Shown here: piece after piece, positions 32,471-42,081 of the stretch
How positions within the stretch are numbered: the stretch's first letter is position 1
Layout: every line of letters begins with the position of its first letter
Origin: Thioalkalivibrio sp. ALJ21
GTDB taxonomy: Bacteria; Pseudomonadota; Gammaproteobacteria; Ectothiorhodospirales; Ectothiorhodospiraceae
Direction of reading: 5' to 3'
DNA length: 64,000 nucleotides
NCBI RefSeq assembly: GCF_000378605.1
Contig: NZ_KB905155.1
Coordinates: forward strand, 496,001 to 560,000
Position numbers and translations under genes: made by a program
Notes under the pieces: model-generated
Told to the model about the DNA's origin: nothing
The model's input: the letters and a program-made list of their open reading frames with translations, nothing else
Database searches by the model: none

Positions 32471-33208
32471 ATGTTGGGACGGCTGTTAGTGGGCATTGCG
32501 GTTTTGGGCATGTTGTCGCTGCCGGCGGTGGCGGATCAGCGCGAGGCGTTTCATATCGCGGGTGATCAAGACGAGGCGCCGTATGGGTACATCAACCGCG
32601 ACGGGCGCTTTGTCGGTCACTACGTACAGTTGATGCAGGAGGCCTTTGCCCACTTGTGGGTGCCACTGCGCCACGAGCCCTACGAATGGGAAGAGGCGCA
32701 GCGCCTGGTGAAGGAGGGCAAGGCCGACGCGATCATTACCACCATGACGCCGGAGCGCGAGGAGTATCTGATCGCGAACGAGGTCGCCCTGGCAGAGCCG
32801 GAATGGGTGGCCTTCGTGCGCGAGGATCACCCCGAGCGTGATGAATTGCTGGCCAAGGAGCGGCTGGAGGACTTTCCCGGATACCGCGTGCTGGACTACG
32901 CCGGCAACGGCTGGGGCAAGGCCAACCTGGAGGGTCTGGACGTGCAGCGCGAGGGCACGCTGTCGGAGAACCTGCGCCGCCTGGCGGCCGGCGAGGGAGA
33001 CGTGCTGATCAACATGAGCGAGGTGACGGAACACACGATCCGGGAGCTGAAGCGGGCCTATCCCGACGAGGCGGATGCCCTGGATCGGATCGTAGCTTCC
33101 TCCAACGTGCTGGACGTGACATCGATGCATCTGCTGGTGCGCAAGGACTCGCCGCATGCGCACCTGGTGCCGCGCATCGACAAAGTCCTGCGGGAGCTGG
33201 GGATCTGA
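32471..33208 (+). CDS. Periplasmic solute-binding protein, family 3
   Basis: A 245-residue exported protein with a Sec signal (residues 1-22, cleavage after AVA). The mature body shows the SBP_bac_3 order: DEAPYGYINRDGRFVGHYVQLMQEAF, then EAQRLVKEGKADAIITTMTPEREEYL, then a middle crossover. Conserved ligand residues (Arg in TPERE, Asp near the C-terminus) fit an amino acid or small-acid ligand. No permease or ATPase is adjacent, so this may be an orphan binding protein or serve a receptor. ACGGAGG precedes the ATG. Confidence 0.85.
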   Translation: MLGRLLVGIAVLGMLSLPAVADQREAFHIAGDQDEAPYGYINRDGRFVGHYVQLMQEAFAHLWVPLRHEPYEWEEAQRLVKEGKADAIITTMTPEREEYLIANEVALAEPEWVAFVREDHPERDELLAKERLEDFPGYRVLDYAGNGWGKANLEGLDVQREGTLSENLRRLAAGEGDVLINMSEVTEHTIRELKRAYPDEADALDRIVASSNVLDVTSMHLLVRKDSPHAHLVPRIDKVLRELGI

Positions 33209-33227
33209 CTCCTGCGCTGGAGAGACG

Positions 33228-34316
33228 TTAGTCTTGCGGGGTAATCGCGGGTACAGGCCGGTCTTCGCCCCGCCAGTCGAACAGGATATGCAGGACCGGT
33301 TCGACCGCGGGGGGATATTCCGTCAGGGGGCCGGGCACCAGAAGACCGCGGTGCGAGGCCTCCAGGATCTGGGGCTCGGGGTGTCCTTCCAGTGACAGGG
33401 ACTCAACTGGCACGACCCCGTCACCGACACCTTCGCTGGCGTCTTGCCACCATTCGCCAATGCGCTCGGGCAGGTTCTCGATACCGAACTGCTCGCTCAG
33501 GGACTGCAGGCTGGCCTCCATCGCCGGGGTGGGCTCGGGTACCACGCCGCCGATGATGCGCACGGGAATGCCCTCTGGCCAGGGACGCTGATTCAGGTCC
33601 GCGAGAAACTCGCTGTCGGGCCGCAGATCGATCTTGGCCGCGCCCGTGCCGTCGCGCAGGCCGGCGAAAAGCGAAAAGCGCTGTTCGCGAATGTCGGTGA
33701 GCCATTCGCGCACCTCGAGCCAGACACGCAGGCGTGCCCAGTCGGAGCCCTGGTTGGGGGTAGCGACCAGGATCACGCCGGCAATTGGTGGTCCTTCGAC
33801 CCCTGGGTCTTCGCCTGTCGGGTGTCGCCAGCGGGTAACAAAATCGCGGATCACGAGCCCACCCATGCTGTGCCCCACCAGGATCACGGGCTGGTCCGCC
33901 TCCAGGGTCTCCCAGTACTCCGCCAGGAGATCGGCGCTGTGATCAATCGCCTGGTCGTTCGGGTAGCGAAACTCCCAGCCGTTGATACCCGCGGTGTCGA
34001 GGGCGGACGCCAGCGTGTCCCAGATATCGCCGGGCTCGTCGAGCCCGTGCAGCATCACGACTTCGGGGGGGGCGCTGTCATCGAATACCGTGGATCTCGG
34101 GACAAAGCCGCGAAGCTCGTCGGGCAGTTCCATGACCTCCGGAAACCATTCGTGCAGGCGGTCCTGGACCTCCACACGCAGCTCGCGCTCCTGCTCCGGG
34201 TGCTGTTCCGTCCAGGTCACCCAGGCGATGAACGCGAGTAGCGGCAAGCCGAACAGGATGGCGGCAGCGTACAGGCGCTTGCGGGCGGGTCTTTGGCGGC
34301 GCGGTCTGTGGAGCAT
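33228..34316 (-). CDS. Membrane-anchored lipase-like alpha/beta hydrolase
   Basis: A 362-residue serine hydrolase with an Arg-rich N-terminus and one helix (about 15-35) that anchors it, domain outside. Oxyanion strand VVMLHGLDEPGDIW, nucleophile elbow VGHSMGGLV, and a C-terminal SHRGLLVPGPLTEYPP with the base His. GDGVVPVESLSLEG shortly before is typical of triacylglycerol lipases and PGAP1-like esterases. ATG 34316 is preferred; the longer frame from 34388 has no ribosome site. It is convergent with the solute-binding gene, 19 bases apart. Confidence 0.85.
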   Translation of the reverse strand: MLHRPRRQRPARKRLYAAAILFGLPLLAFIAWVTWTEQHPEQERELRVEVQDRLHEWFPEVMELPDELRGFVPRSTVFDDSAPPEVVMLHGLDEPGDIWDTLASALDTAGINGWEFRYPNDQAIDHSADLLAEYWETLEADQPVILVGHSMGGLVIRDFVTRWRHPTGEDPGVEGPPIAGVILVATPNQGSDWARLRVWLEVREWLTDIREQRFSLFAGLRDGTGAAKIDLRPDSEFLADLNQRPWPEGIPVRIIGGVVPEPTPAMEASLQSLSEQFGIENLPERIGEWWQDASEGVGDGVVPVESLSLEGHPEPQILEASHRGLLVPGPLTEYPPAVEPVLHILFDWRGEDRPVPAITPQD

Positions 34317-34446
34317 ATGCCTTAACGATTGAGCATGCGGGGGTGGATCGCAAGCCTGGCGCGGTGTCGGATGTGGCGAACGGGGCACGGGGTATGCGAG
34401 GCGTGATGTGTATCATGCCCCGTACGATTTTTGTCGGAGTGTCCGC

Positions 34447-35151
34447 ATGCGTAATTCGCCGCTTGTGTTGTTGCTGTTTCTGCCGTTCTTTCTCTCGGCC
34501 TGTGCCGGGCTGGATGTCCGCGACTTTGGTTTGAACGGCGAGGGGAGTGGTGGTGACCGGGCGGAAGAGGCGATCCGCGAGGCCCTGCGAGTCGGCACCG
34601 AACGAACCGTGGAGCGGACGGGACAGGAAGACGGCTACTGGGGCAACCAGGCCATACGGATCGGCCTCCCGCAAGAGCTGCGGCAGGCCGGGGATGTGCT
34701 GCGCAGCGCCGGGTTGGGCAGCCAGGTGGATGATCTTGAGCGGCGCATGAACCGGGCCGCCGAGGCGGCCGCCCGAGAGGCGGCCCCGGTGTTTGTGAGC
34801 GCGATTCGCGGCATGCAGCCGTCCGACGTTCACGCGGTACTGCGCGGCGATGACGATGCCGCCACCCAGTACCTGCGTGGTGCGTCCGAGTCGGACCTGC
34901 GCGAGCGCTATGCGCCCGTGGTGCGCGAACACATGGAGGGTGCCGGGGTGTACCGGGTGTACCAGCCGCTGCGTGATGCAGCCAGCCGTATCCCCGGCAT
35001 GGCCGATCTGGATGTGGACCTGGATCGCTATGTGACCGACCACGCACTGGATGGTCTGTTTACCATTCTGGCGGACGAGGAACGCCGTATTCGCGAGGAT
35101 CCGGCCGCGCGCACGACGCAACTCCTGCGGGAGTACTTCGGGTCAAGCTAA
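34447..35151 (+). CDS. DUF4197 lipoprotein
   Basis: A 234-residue lipoprotein of the DUF4197 family. Residues 1-18 are a signal with the lipobox FLSAC-AG. The mature part begins with AEEAIREALRVGTERTVERTG, the family's opening helix, followed by IRIGLPQELRQAGDVLRSAG. The C-terminus LDGLFTILADEERRIREDP, ending in Arg-rich helices, is the most conserved segment. It acts at the cell envelope; function is unknown. CGGAG lies eight bases before the ATG. A strong terminator follows at 35179-35208. Confidence 0.9.
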   Translation: MRNSPLVLLLFLPFFLSACAGLDVRDFGLNGEGSGGDRAEEAIREALRVGTERTVERTGQEDGYWGNQAIRIGLPQELRQAGDVLRSAGLGSQVDDLERRMNRAAEAAAREAAPVFVSAIRGMQPSDVHAVLRGDDDAATQYLRGASESDLRERYAPVVREHMEGAGVYRVYQPLRDAASRIPGMADLDVDLDRYVTDHALDGLFTILADEERRIREDPAARTTQLLREYFGSS

Positions 35152-35178
35152 CTCACACGCCGAGCTGATAGGGCCGGG

Positions 35179-35208
35179 CCCCGTGGCATTGCGCCACGGG
35201 GCTTTTTT
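35179..35208 (+). terminator. Rho-independent terminator after DUF4197 gene
   Basis: CCCCGTGGC (35179-35187) and GCCACGGGG (35193-35201) form a perfect 9-base stem with a 5-base loop, followed by C and six T. Confidence 0.92.
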
Positions 35209-35242
35209 GTGGGTGAAGCACCTTTTGCGGTATTGCGCGAGG

Positions 35243-35270
35243 GCTCCGACCCCGGGGAATGGGTCGGAGC
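35243..35270. other. Perfect 10-base hairpin
   Basis: GCTCCGACCC (35243-35252) and GGGTCGGAGC (35261-35270) pair across an 8-base loop. No U-tract follows. It lies in the 280-base gap before the DUF4168 gene and could be a leader structure. Confidence 0.55.
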
Positions 35271-35488
35271 GACACGGGTCGGGGCGATGCATGTGTCTGA
35301 ATGACCCACTTCTCGGTGTGATGGGGGTCCGTTCGATCGAGTCATCCAGGTGCGGAAACCGCCTGGTGGCGCGGCATGCGGCATTCAGGCCATGTTGGCA
35401 CGGAGGCTGCTTCGCTTCAGGCCAAACGGCCCGTGCATTGCGACGGGCTATCGCAATCCAACCGATCTGATGAAGCACGAGGCGCAGA

Positions 35489-35884
35489 ATGGGACACAAG
35501 ACCAGTACCGCATATTCGATCGCCCTGGCTTTCGGGCTCGCGTTGGGTGGCGCGGGCACCGTGGCGGCGGGTGATCCGAATGTGTTCGAGCAGGAATGGA
35601 CCGATGATCCCGAAATGTCCGCCGAGGACGTCAGTGAGAGCGATCTGGAAAGCTTTCTGGCCGCCGCGGAAGCCGCCCAGGACATCCGCGCGGAATACGC
35701 AGATGACATCGCGGAAACAGAAGGCGAGGAAGCCCAAGCGCTGCGCGACGAGGCCAATGACGAGATGGTCGCCGCGATCGAGGATGAAGGGCTGACCGTC
35801 GAGGAATACCAGGAGATTGCCTACCTGATCGATAACGACAGCGGCCTCGGTGAGCAATTCGCCGAGATAGCGGAGGATTCGTAA
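35489..35884 (+). CDS. DUF4168 exported protein
   Basis: A 131-residue secreted protein with a Sec signal (1-27, AGA-GD or VAA-GD). The mature part is acidic and helical, with the pattern SESDLESFLAAAEAAQDIRAEY and AQALRDEANDEMVAAIEDEGLT followed by EYQEIAYLIDNDSGL, which fits the DUF4168 family. The role is unknown; members are periplasmic and stress-associated in some bacteria. It is monocistronic, bounded by terminators on both sides. Confidence 0.75.
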   Translation: MGHKTSTAYSIALAFGLALGGAGTVAAGDPNVFEQEWTDDPEMSAEDVSESDLESFLAAAEAAQDIRAEYADDIAETEGEEAQALRDEANDEMVAAIEDEGLTVEEYQEIAYLIDNDSGLGEQFAEIAEDS

Positions 35885-35918
35885 CCTCCGGGAGTACTAC
35901 GCCTGATATCTCCCAGGA

Positions 35919-35954
35919 CCCCGGCGGCGCCGCTGTGCCCGCCGGGGTTTTTTT
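35919..35954 (+). terminator. Terminator shared by DUF4168 and EAL genes
   Basis: CCCCGGCGG (35919-35927) pairs with CCGCCGGGG (35939-35947), followed by seven T on the plus strand. The stop of the convergent EAL gene lies at its right edge, so the stem may serve both genes. Confidence 0.88.
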
Positions 35955-37191
35955 ACGCGCGTGTCGCTTCCGGTGTGGGGGGATGGTCCGGATCGACGTT
36001 GTCGATCATCAGGAGAGAGGGGATCTGGTCTGCGGTGAGCGGCCGCGCAAAATAGAACCCCTGAATCAGATCGAAGCCGAGTTCCTGGCCGCGCTCGACC
36101 TGTTCGAGGGTTTCGATGCCCTCGGCGACCATCTTCAGCCCGAGGGAACTGGCCAGCAGTACGATGCCTCGTGCGAGATCCTCTGCGGAGGGATCATGGC
36201 CGAGACGGGACACCAGCTGCCGGTCGAGTTTAAGCGTGTCGATCGGGAAGCGGTTGAGATAGGCGAGGGACGAATACCCAGTACCGAAATCATCGATGGC
36301 AAGATGCACCCCCAGATGCTTCAGGGCCTCGAGGGCGGGCTCGGCATCCTCGAGTGCGAGAACGCTCTCGGTGAGTTCGATGGTTAGCAGTTCAGGCGGC
36401 AGGTGGTGGCGATTGAGTGCCGACGCGACGTCGTATGCGAGCTCGGGGCGAACCAGGTCCCGGGCGGAGAGATTGATCGCGGTGTACCAGGGCCCGCGGC
36501 CCTGTTCCCGCGCGAGGGTCGCCCATTCCTCGGCCTGCCGGCAGCCTTCGGCGATTACCAGTTCACCGATGTCATGGATCAGGGAGGAGTCCTCCGCCAC
36601 GTCGAGAAAATCCGCTGGAGCGAGTTCGCCGTGTGCAGGGTGCTGCCAGCGAATCAGCGCCTCGACCCCGACAAAACGGCGCTGGCGGAGCGAATAGATT
36701 GGCTGGTAGCGCAGAAAGAATTCGTTGTGTTTCAGCCCTCGGCGGATGTCGAACTCCTGGCGCATGCGCCGGAGCTCTTCGGTGACCGGGTGCAGCGCGG
36801 GAATGACCAGCCAGGCCATCAATTGCCCGATGCCGACGAAGAAGGCAGTGCGCGTCAGCCAGCGTTCCGTCTCCTGTGCGGTAGCGGCCGCGACATCGAC
36901 ATAGGTCAACGGACCGGCCAGTACGCCGGCCACCAGTGCCACGATGAGGGCGGCGCCGGGACCAAAGCGCGCGGCGGCAAACAGGATGGGCACGTAGTAG
37001 AAGTGCGGCACGATGCTGTCGGCGCCACCCGCCAGGTACGGCATTAACCAGGAGATCAGAAGGCCGGCGACGATGATCAGCGTCGCGGATAAAAAGGACA
37101 TCCCGACCCAGGCGCGAAGCGTGGTTCGGGCCAGGTAGTCGGAATATCGGGTGTTGCCTGCCAGGGGCTGTGCCGACTCGAACCTGGACAT
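35953..37191 (-). CDS. EAL-domain c-di-GMP phosphodiesterase with N-terminal membrane domain
   Basis: Cleaves c-di-GMP to pGpG. Residues about 25-150 form a membrane sensor with four helices, resembling a compact MASE-type domain. The EAL domain (about 165-420) has the full set of catalytic signs: VEALIRW, NLSARDL, ELTESV, DDFGTGYSSL, KLDRQL, AEGIET and IQGFYFARP. It should be active, provided the ligand state of the membrane domain permits. The ATG at 37191 has AAAGGA upstream. It is the sole EAL in this part of the window, bounded by a terminator. Confidence 0.92.
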   Translation of the reverse strand: MSRFESAQPLAGNTRYSDYLARTTLRAWVGMSFLSATLIIVAGLLISWLMPYLAGGADSIVPHFYYVPILFAAARFGPGAALIVALVAGVLAGPLTYVDVAAATAQETERWLTRTAFFVGIGQLMAWLVIPALHPVTEELRRMRQEFDIRRGLKHNEFFLRYQPIYSLRQRRFVGVEALIRWQHPAHGELAPADFLDVAEDSSLIHDIGELVIAEGCRQAEEWATLAREQGRGPWYTAINLSARDLVRPELAYDVASALNRHHLPPELLTIELTESVLALEDAEPALEALKHLGVHLAIDDFGTGYSSLAYLNRFPIDTLKLDRQLVSRLGHDPSAEDLARGIVLLASSLGLKMVAEGIETLEQVERGQELGFDLIQGFYFARPLTADQIPSLLMIDNVDPDHPPTPEATRA

Positions 37192-37349
37192 CGCGAGGTA
37201 TCCTTTGGCCTTCCTGGCCGGCTTTGTGCCCTGTTCGGGGCAGGACAATTATGGCGGCGCGGTCGCGGGTCCTCGGCGATATGCGCCCGGGCGTTACACG
37301 CAGTTGTAAGTGGTTGTTCTGGTAGTGTAGTTCATGGGAACAGGAAAGA

Positions 37350-37384
37350 GACGCCCGGGCCGTTCAGTGATCGGTCCGGGCGTC
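37350..37384 (-). terminator. Terminator downstream of the secreted-protein pair
   Basis: GACGCCCGGGCCG (37350-37362) pairs with CGGTCCGGGCGTC (37372-37384) with one G-U. On the minus strand the stem is followed by TCTTTCC. It ends the operon whose last gene stops at 37448. Confidence 0.65.
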
Positions 37385-37447
37385 CTGGTTTGAGACCTCG
37401 GGGAAACGGCGCCGGGTGAGAATCCCGCGCCGCGGCCGGCAGCAGGC

Positions 37448-38395
37448 CTAGTCGCAGGCGGAACGCTCGGCGGGCAGGTTGCCGCGCACGCAGGCGCTGA
37501 TCTCGGGCGGGCTCTCGTTGCTGCGCAGGCGCACGAAGAGGCCATCGATTTCGCCAGCGGCGTTGGTCGGGTAATGGTCGCCCATGTGCATGCCGGCGCC
37601 GTGCATGACCCAGTAGTTGAGCTGGTGCTCGTCGCCGTGCGGCTGCTCCAGGTACGCCAGGGTCGCTCCGTGACCCATCTCGGTCACGATCAGGACCCGG
37701 ACCCGTTCGCCGTCCTCGAAATCGGCATACCCCAGTGCATGGGCAGCAACACTGCCGCCGCGCATGCCCTGCATCTCCGGGGTGTGGTTCGTCTGGATCA
37801 GTCGAAAGCGGCCGTGAGGCTGACCATTCCGGAACTCGCCGTCGAAGCGCATCACCATCTTCATGCTGCTGTCTGCGGCGGAGGCGGCGTACAGCCGGCG
37901 GGCCTCCTCGATGCTGGAGACGGCGGCCGGTTCCATGGCCTGATGATTCTGGTACCAGGTAATCCAGAAAGAGGCGGGACCATTGTCGACCGCGTCCGGG
38001 CAGGCGCCATCGGCGTGCAGTTCGAAGCGGTCGTGGCCGAGATCGACCGAGCCGCGTCCCTTGTTGGTGACCAGGGCGCGGGCAAAGATCACCTCGGAAG
38101 GTGTCTCCAGGCCCGCCAGCACGCGGTAGCGGTCGTCCCAGGTGCACGGCGTGGCACTCCGGCCGGGCAATGCCTGACGGCTGACCTGACGTGCCTCGCG
38201 AGTGCTCCGTTCGGTTCGGTAGGTGTCGAGTAGCGCACGCGTTCCGGGCTCCAGCAGGCCCGTGTCCACCGCCTGGATATTGCGGTCGAATTGGCGGTCG
38301 GCGCCCGGCGTGGCGTGGGCGAGCGAGGTCGTCAGGCCCAGGCTCAGGATCGCGCCCATGGCGAGCATGCGGGCAGGCGTCAGGTGGATTCGCAT
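37448..38395 (-). CDS. Hypothetical secreted protein
   Basis: A 315-residue exported protein of unknown function. Residues 1-28 are a Sec signal (AHA-TP). The mature part holds four Cys residues (PCTWDD, ACPDAV, SACVRG, and the penultimate Cys), suitable for disulfides. Segments include a beta-rich centre (VLIVTEMGHGATLAYLEQP) and an HGAGMHMGDHYP stretch that looks like a metal site. GGAG precedes the ATG. The upstream secreted protein (38415) precedes by 19 bases, so both probably form an operon. Confidence 0.65.
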   Translation of the reverse strand: MRIHLTPARMLAMGAILSLGLTTSLAHATPGADRQFDRNIQAVDTGLLEPGTRALLDTYRTERSTREARQVSRQALPGRSATPCTWDDRYRVLAGLETPSEVIFARALVTNKGRGSVDLGHDRFELHADGACPDAVDNGPASFWITWYQNHQAMEPAAVSSIEEARRLYAASAADSSMKMVMRFDGEFRNGQPHGRFRLIQTNHTPEMQGMRGGSVAAHALGYADFEDGERVRVLIVTEMGHGATLAYLEQPHGDEHQLNYWVMHGAGMHMGDHYPTNAAGEIDGLFVRLRSNESPPEISACVRGNLPAERSACD

Positions 38396-38414
38396 CAGTG
38401 GGTTCTCCGTGGGT

Positions 38415-39557
38415 TTATTGCCATTGCAGGTCCATGCGTTGCTGCATGCGATGTAATTCGGCGGTGATGATTTCTCCCGCGGCCGCGTGGGCGGCGTCCA
38501 TGCGCGGACGCGCCTCGGGATACAGGAGCATCAGGGCCTCGCTGGCGCGGGCGAAGTCGCGCCGGGTGCGGTAGTGCACCATGGTGTGTACCAGCAGGCT
38601 GTCGAGGTCGTTGAACGAACGGTCGGCGGACTGGCGGTAGCGCACCATGCGCTCCGGGGTCAGTTCGAGTTGGCGGTGGGTCTGCGAGAGCCCGTCGAAC
38701 AGTGCGAAGAACCCCATGCCCAGCTCGGCGCCCTGGCGCAGGGCGTGATCGCCCAGCTGACGTTGCAACAACTCCCCGGCGCCGAACAGCCCGGCATCGT
38801 GATCACGGGCCAGCAGGCCAAAGACGCTGGCGGCAGAGCTGGCGGAAGTGCCACGGGGCTGGGTCAGTTCGCGCATCTGCCGGTCAAGCCGCTGGTGGCC
38901 GGCGTCCAGCAGGAGTTCCAGCGCCGGGGCGGTGTCCTGGTCCAGGGCTCCGAGTACGCCCTGGCGTTGGCCTTGCGGAAGGCGCTCCAGTTCGCGGAGT
39001 ACGCCGGCGATGTCGCGCGAGCCGATCTGCAGGCGTTCCAGCTCGCCGCGCACGGCGGTCTCCGGGTCCTCCAGTACTTGCGCGAGCCGTCGGACCTGAT
39101 GACCGGCGTGTTCACCCACCAGTCCGCGACTCCCCAGCTCGCCCAGAATGGCGGTGGCCTGTTCGAGGCCTCCGGCCGAGGTGCGGCCAGGTTCGGTGGC
39201 CGCGGCGAGGGCTTGGCCGAAGTCCATCGCAGGGATGCCGGACGAACGGCTGGCCTGGTCGAGCATGCCGCCCAGACGATTCGACTGCTGCGCACCGTAG
39301 GCCATCGCCGCGGTTTGCAGGAGGCGTCCGGCCAGCCCGGAGATGTCGCGCGAGGATTCGCCCAATGCCTCGTCGACCCAGCCGGCCAGTTCTCCGGAGG
39401 CGGTGTACGGCGAGAGGTAGAAGCCGGTGTTATGTGGCAGGGGAGCGGGGGTGACTGCGGACAAGGCTTGCGCGGGCAGCAGCGCAGTCAGCCCGAGCAG
39501 GCTGAGTCCGGCCAGGGGCCCGAGTCTCACGATCAAGCCGAACATGCGCGCTGGCAT
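38415..39557 (-). CDS. Hypothetical secreted helical protein
   Basis: A 380-residue protein of unknown function with a long signal (MPARMFGLIVRLGPLAG, then ALLPAQALSA). The mature part is largely helical with heptad-like Leu/Gln/Arg runs (QVRRLAQVLEDPETAVRGELERL), no Cys, and no recognised catalytic motif. The helical repeats suggest a solenoid or coiled-coil scaffold. The start could also be ATG 39593. It lies 19 bases before the secreted protein at 37448-38395, so the two are likely cotranscribed and could be partners in the periplasm. Confidence 0.6.
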   Translation of the reverse strand: MPARMFGLIVRLGPLAGLSLLGLTALLPAQALSAVTPAPLPHNTGFYLSPYTASGELAGWVDEALGESSRDISGLAGRLLQTAAMAYGAQQSNRLGGMLDQASRSSGIPAMDFGQALAAATEPGRTSAGGLEQATAILGELGSRGLVGEHAGHQVRRLAQVLEDPETAVRGELERLQIGSRDIAGVLRELERLPQGQRQGVLGALDQDTAPALELLLDAGHQRLDRQMRELTQPRGTSASSAASVFGLLARDHDAGLFGAGELLQRQLGDHALRQGAELGMGFFALFDGLSQTHRQLELTPERMVRYRQSADRSFNDLDSLLVHTMVHYRTRRDFARASEALMLLYPEARPRMDAAHAAAGEIITAELHRMQQRMDLQWQ

Positions 39558-39755
39558 GGGGCGTTGCCCTCCCTGTCGGGTGGTCGCAGCCATTCGGATC
39601 CATTCCGGAATGTTTGCCGCCGATCGCGCGGGATCGCCACCCAAAAGAAAGACTAGGCGAGAGAACCCTTGTGGTCAATGGGGGAATCAATGGGCGGGGC
39701 ACCGCTGCCCGGATGGCTCTGCCTTCCGGGTGTGCGAGGCCTCTCGCCGGGCGGG

Positions 39756-41063
39756 TCATGCGCGCGGGATGGATGAAACCGATTCGACGACGTGGCTGGC
39801 GCCTTCGCGAATTTCGGCCATGATCTGCTGTACCGAGAGGACCTGTTGGCGGCCTTGTTCTGCGACCTGGTTCACCGTGTCGATGCGCTCTGCGATCCCC
39901 TGGGTGCTTTGCAGATTGCCATGAATAACCTCGGCAATCTGGCTGGTGGCGTCGCGTGTACTGGAGGCGAGTTTGCGGACCTCCTGTGCCACCACGGCGA
40001 AGCCATGTCCCTGTGCACCCGCGCGCGCCGCCTCGATCGCGGCGTTGAGGGACAGCATCTTGGTGGTCTCGGCCACGTTGCGGATAGTCTCGATGATGGA
40101 CTCGATATTGCGCGCCTCGGCATTGAGCTGGTCAATCGCGGACTTGGTCTGGGCCACTTGCTGGCGTATCTGTTCGGAGTTGGCCACGTTTGCCTCCAGT
40201 GAGGCCTCGCCGCGTTTGGCGCCGTCCGCGGTTTTCTGGGCCATCTCGCAGGCGATAGCCGAGGCCTCGCGGGTGCGCTCGGCCATGTGCACGCTGGTGG
40301 TGATGTCCGTGGCGAACTTGACGACCTTCACGGTGCGACCCTGCTCATCGAGGATCGGGTTGTAGGTGGCCTCCAACCAGAGTTCCTCGCCGGAGGACTT
40401 GAAGCGCCGGAACTTGCCGCTCATGAAGCGGCCGCGTGCGAGTTCCTGCCAGAAGTTCGGGTTCTGGCGGTAGAAGTCGTCGTCGCAGAACATCCGGTGG
40501 TGCTGTCCCTGTATCTCCTGCAGACGGTACCCGACGGCCTGCAAAAAGTTGTCATTGGCCTTGAGGATGGTCCCGTCCGGCGTGAACTCGATGACCGCCA
40601 GCGAGCGATCCAGTGCCTCGAACACGGCTGCCTGGTCCTGGAGCGTCTCCATCTTGGCGGTGACATCCGATGCGATCTTGACGACCTTGTACACCTCGCC
40701 ATCGGCGTCTCGTACCGGAAAGTAGGTGGCCTCCAGCCAGATGGTGTTGCCCGCCCGCGTGATCCTGGGAAAGGTGCCGGCGTGGGAATTGCCCGATGCC
40801 AGCTGCCGCCAGAACTGCCGATACTCGATGGAGCGGGCGTACGCCGCGTCGCAGAACATCCGGTGGTGCTGGCCGACTACCGCCTCGCGGGAGTGGCCAA
40901 CCGTGTCGAGGAAGTTCGAGTTGGCTTCGAGCACGGTTCCGTCGGGCGTAAACTCGATATAGGCGACTGCATCGCGAATGGCCCCGAGGATGGCCGAAGT
41001 ATCGGTAGGGGTAACCGGAGTGCGTGCCCCCTTCGTGGGAAGCCGAGCGATTCTTGCGAACAT
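39756..41063 (-). CDS. BdlA-like soluble chemoreceptor (PAS-PAS-MCP)
   Basis: A cytoplasmic methyl-accepting protein of 435 residues without membrane segments. Two PAS domains (about 25-140 and 150-260) each carry the same GQHHRMFCD motif, as in BdlA of Pseudomonas aeruginosa, a biofilm-dispersion sensor linked to c-di-GMP. The MCP signalling region (about 265-435) is short but keeps [31 protein letters not shown] and [13 protein letters not shown] full hairpin tip for CheA/CheW contact is only partly evident. AGGA precedes the ATG at 41063. The promoter region is shared with the divergent lipoprotein gene. Confidence 0.88.
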   Translation of the reverse strand: MFARIARLPTKGARTPVTPTDTSAILGAIRDAVAYIEFTPDGTVLEANSNFLDTVGHSREAVVGQHHRMFCDAAYARSIEYRQFWRQLASGNSHAGTFPRITRAGNTIWLEATYFPVRDADGEVYKVVKIASDVTAKMETLQDQAAVFEALDRSLAVIEFTPDGTILKANDNFLQAVGYRLQEIQGQHHRMFCDDDFYRQNPNFWQELARGRFMSGKFRRFKSSGEELWLEATYNPILDEQGRTVKVVKFATDITTSVHMAERTREASAIACEMAQKTADGAKRGEASLEANVANSEQIRQQVAQTKSAIDQLNAEARNIESIIETIRNVAETTKMLSLNAAIEAARAGAQGHGFAVVAQEVRKLASSTRDATSQIAEVIHGNLQSTQGIAERIDTVNQVAEQGRQQVLSVQQIMAEIREGASHVVESVSSIPRA

Positions 41064-41108
41064 GGACACATCCTGGGTGGTGGTGGGCGATGGCCTTATT
41101 GAACTCCA

Positions 41109-41136
41109 TGTACAGAAATTGTACAAGAGCTGTACA
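41109..41136. promoter_or_regulatory. Three TGTACA boxes at 11-base spacing
   Basis: TGTACA occurs at 41109-41114, 41120-41125 and 41131-41136, each start exactly 11 bases apart, in the gap between a divergent chemoreceptor and lipoprotein. TGTACA is palindromic, so a protein dimer could bind three times on one face of the helix. No regulator can be named. Confidence 0.5.
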
Positions 41137-41161
41137 CCTGTTTCGTGTGGAGGGCTTAGAG

Positions 41162-42064
41162 ATGATCAAGAACACAACGCGGGTCCCGTCGGTTTCGTGG
41201 CCGAAGCCCTGGCTGGCGCCGCTCCTGATACTTCCCGGACTGCTGCTGGCGGGTTGTGCCGCTACCTTCCCGGATGCCCCTGACGACCAGGCTTTCATCG
41301 ACGGGATGACGGCCCAGGAACTGTTCGACCGCACCATGGCCGCTCACGGCGGGGATCTTCGCGAGTACGACGGCGACCTGAACCAGGCTACGGACGGGGA
41401 GTGGGGGCGAATGGTGCAGCGCGTGCAGCCGCTGGTGGCGGATGGCGGGTACCGTGGCCAGGGCGAGGAGCGCTATCGCCCGGCGGACGAGCTGTATGCG
41501 GTGCATTACACGGGGCCGGAGGGCACCAAGACGGTCATCCGCCAGCGTGACGAGATTCGCGTGTACTACAACGGCGAGCGCAGCGAGGACGAGGACCGGA
41601 TTCGTGCCACCGCGATGACCACCGATGCCGGCAAGCTGTTCCACTATGGGCCGACCTTCGTGAAACACCGCGCGACATCAATGACGCGGCTGGAAGATCG
41701 CCGTGAGGGTGGCGTGGACTACCGTCGCGTGCTGGCCACGATCCAGCCCGGTTTCGGCAAGGCCGACGAAGACCAGGTGGTGATGTGGATCCACCCCGAA
41801 ACGGATCGGCTCTACCGGGTGCACATCACCCTGACCGGCTTCGAACCGACCCGGAATGCCCATGTCGATACGACCTTCCTGGAGTACGAGGACGTCGGCC
41901 CGTATACGTTGCCATCGCGCTTCGAGGAGCGCGTGCTCGGGCCGATTCGGCTCTTCGTGCATGAATGGTGGGTGACGGGTCGCGACCAGGACCGTGGTTG
42001 GACCGACGACGATGTCCGGGGGCCGGAGTTCTCTGGCGCGGCAGCGCGGGCCGCAGGAGAGTAG
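41162..42064 (+). CDS. Hypothetical lipoprotein, LolA-like
   Basis: A 300-residue lipoprotein with lipobox LLLAGC at about residues 23-28. The mature part has a mixed beta pattern with paired strands ([12 protein letters not shown] and [12 protein letters not shown]) and ends [21 protein letters not shown], then [13 protein letters not shown], similar in rhythm to LolA/LppX half-barrels, which carry lipids across the periplasm. This is a weak structural inference. GGAGGG precedes the ATG at 41162. It is divergent from the chemoreceptor gene and convergent with the flagellin gene, 17 bases apart. Confidence 0.65.
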   Translation: MIKNTTRVPSVSWPKPWLAPLLILPGLLLAGCAATFPDAPDDQAFIDGMTAQELFDRTMAAHGGDLREYDGDLNQATDGEWGRMVQRVQPLVADGGYRGQGEERYRPADELYAVHYTGPEGTKTVIRQRDEIRVYYNGERSEDEDRIRATAMTTDAGKLFHYGPTFVKHRATSMTRLEDRREGGVDYRRVLATIQPGFGKADEDQVVMWIHPETDRLYRVHITLTGFEPTRNAHVDTTFLEYEDVGPYTLPSRFEERVLGPIRLFVHEWWVTGRDQDRGWTDDDVRGPEFSGAAARAAGE

Positions 42065-42081
42065 GGACGCCTCGCCCCTGG

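Noticed and set aside
35243-35270. Possible second terminator before the DUF4168 gene
   Set aside because: The 10-base stem is perfect but lacks a U-tract, so it is listed only as a hairpin.
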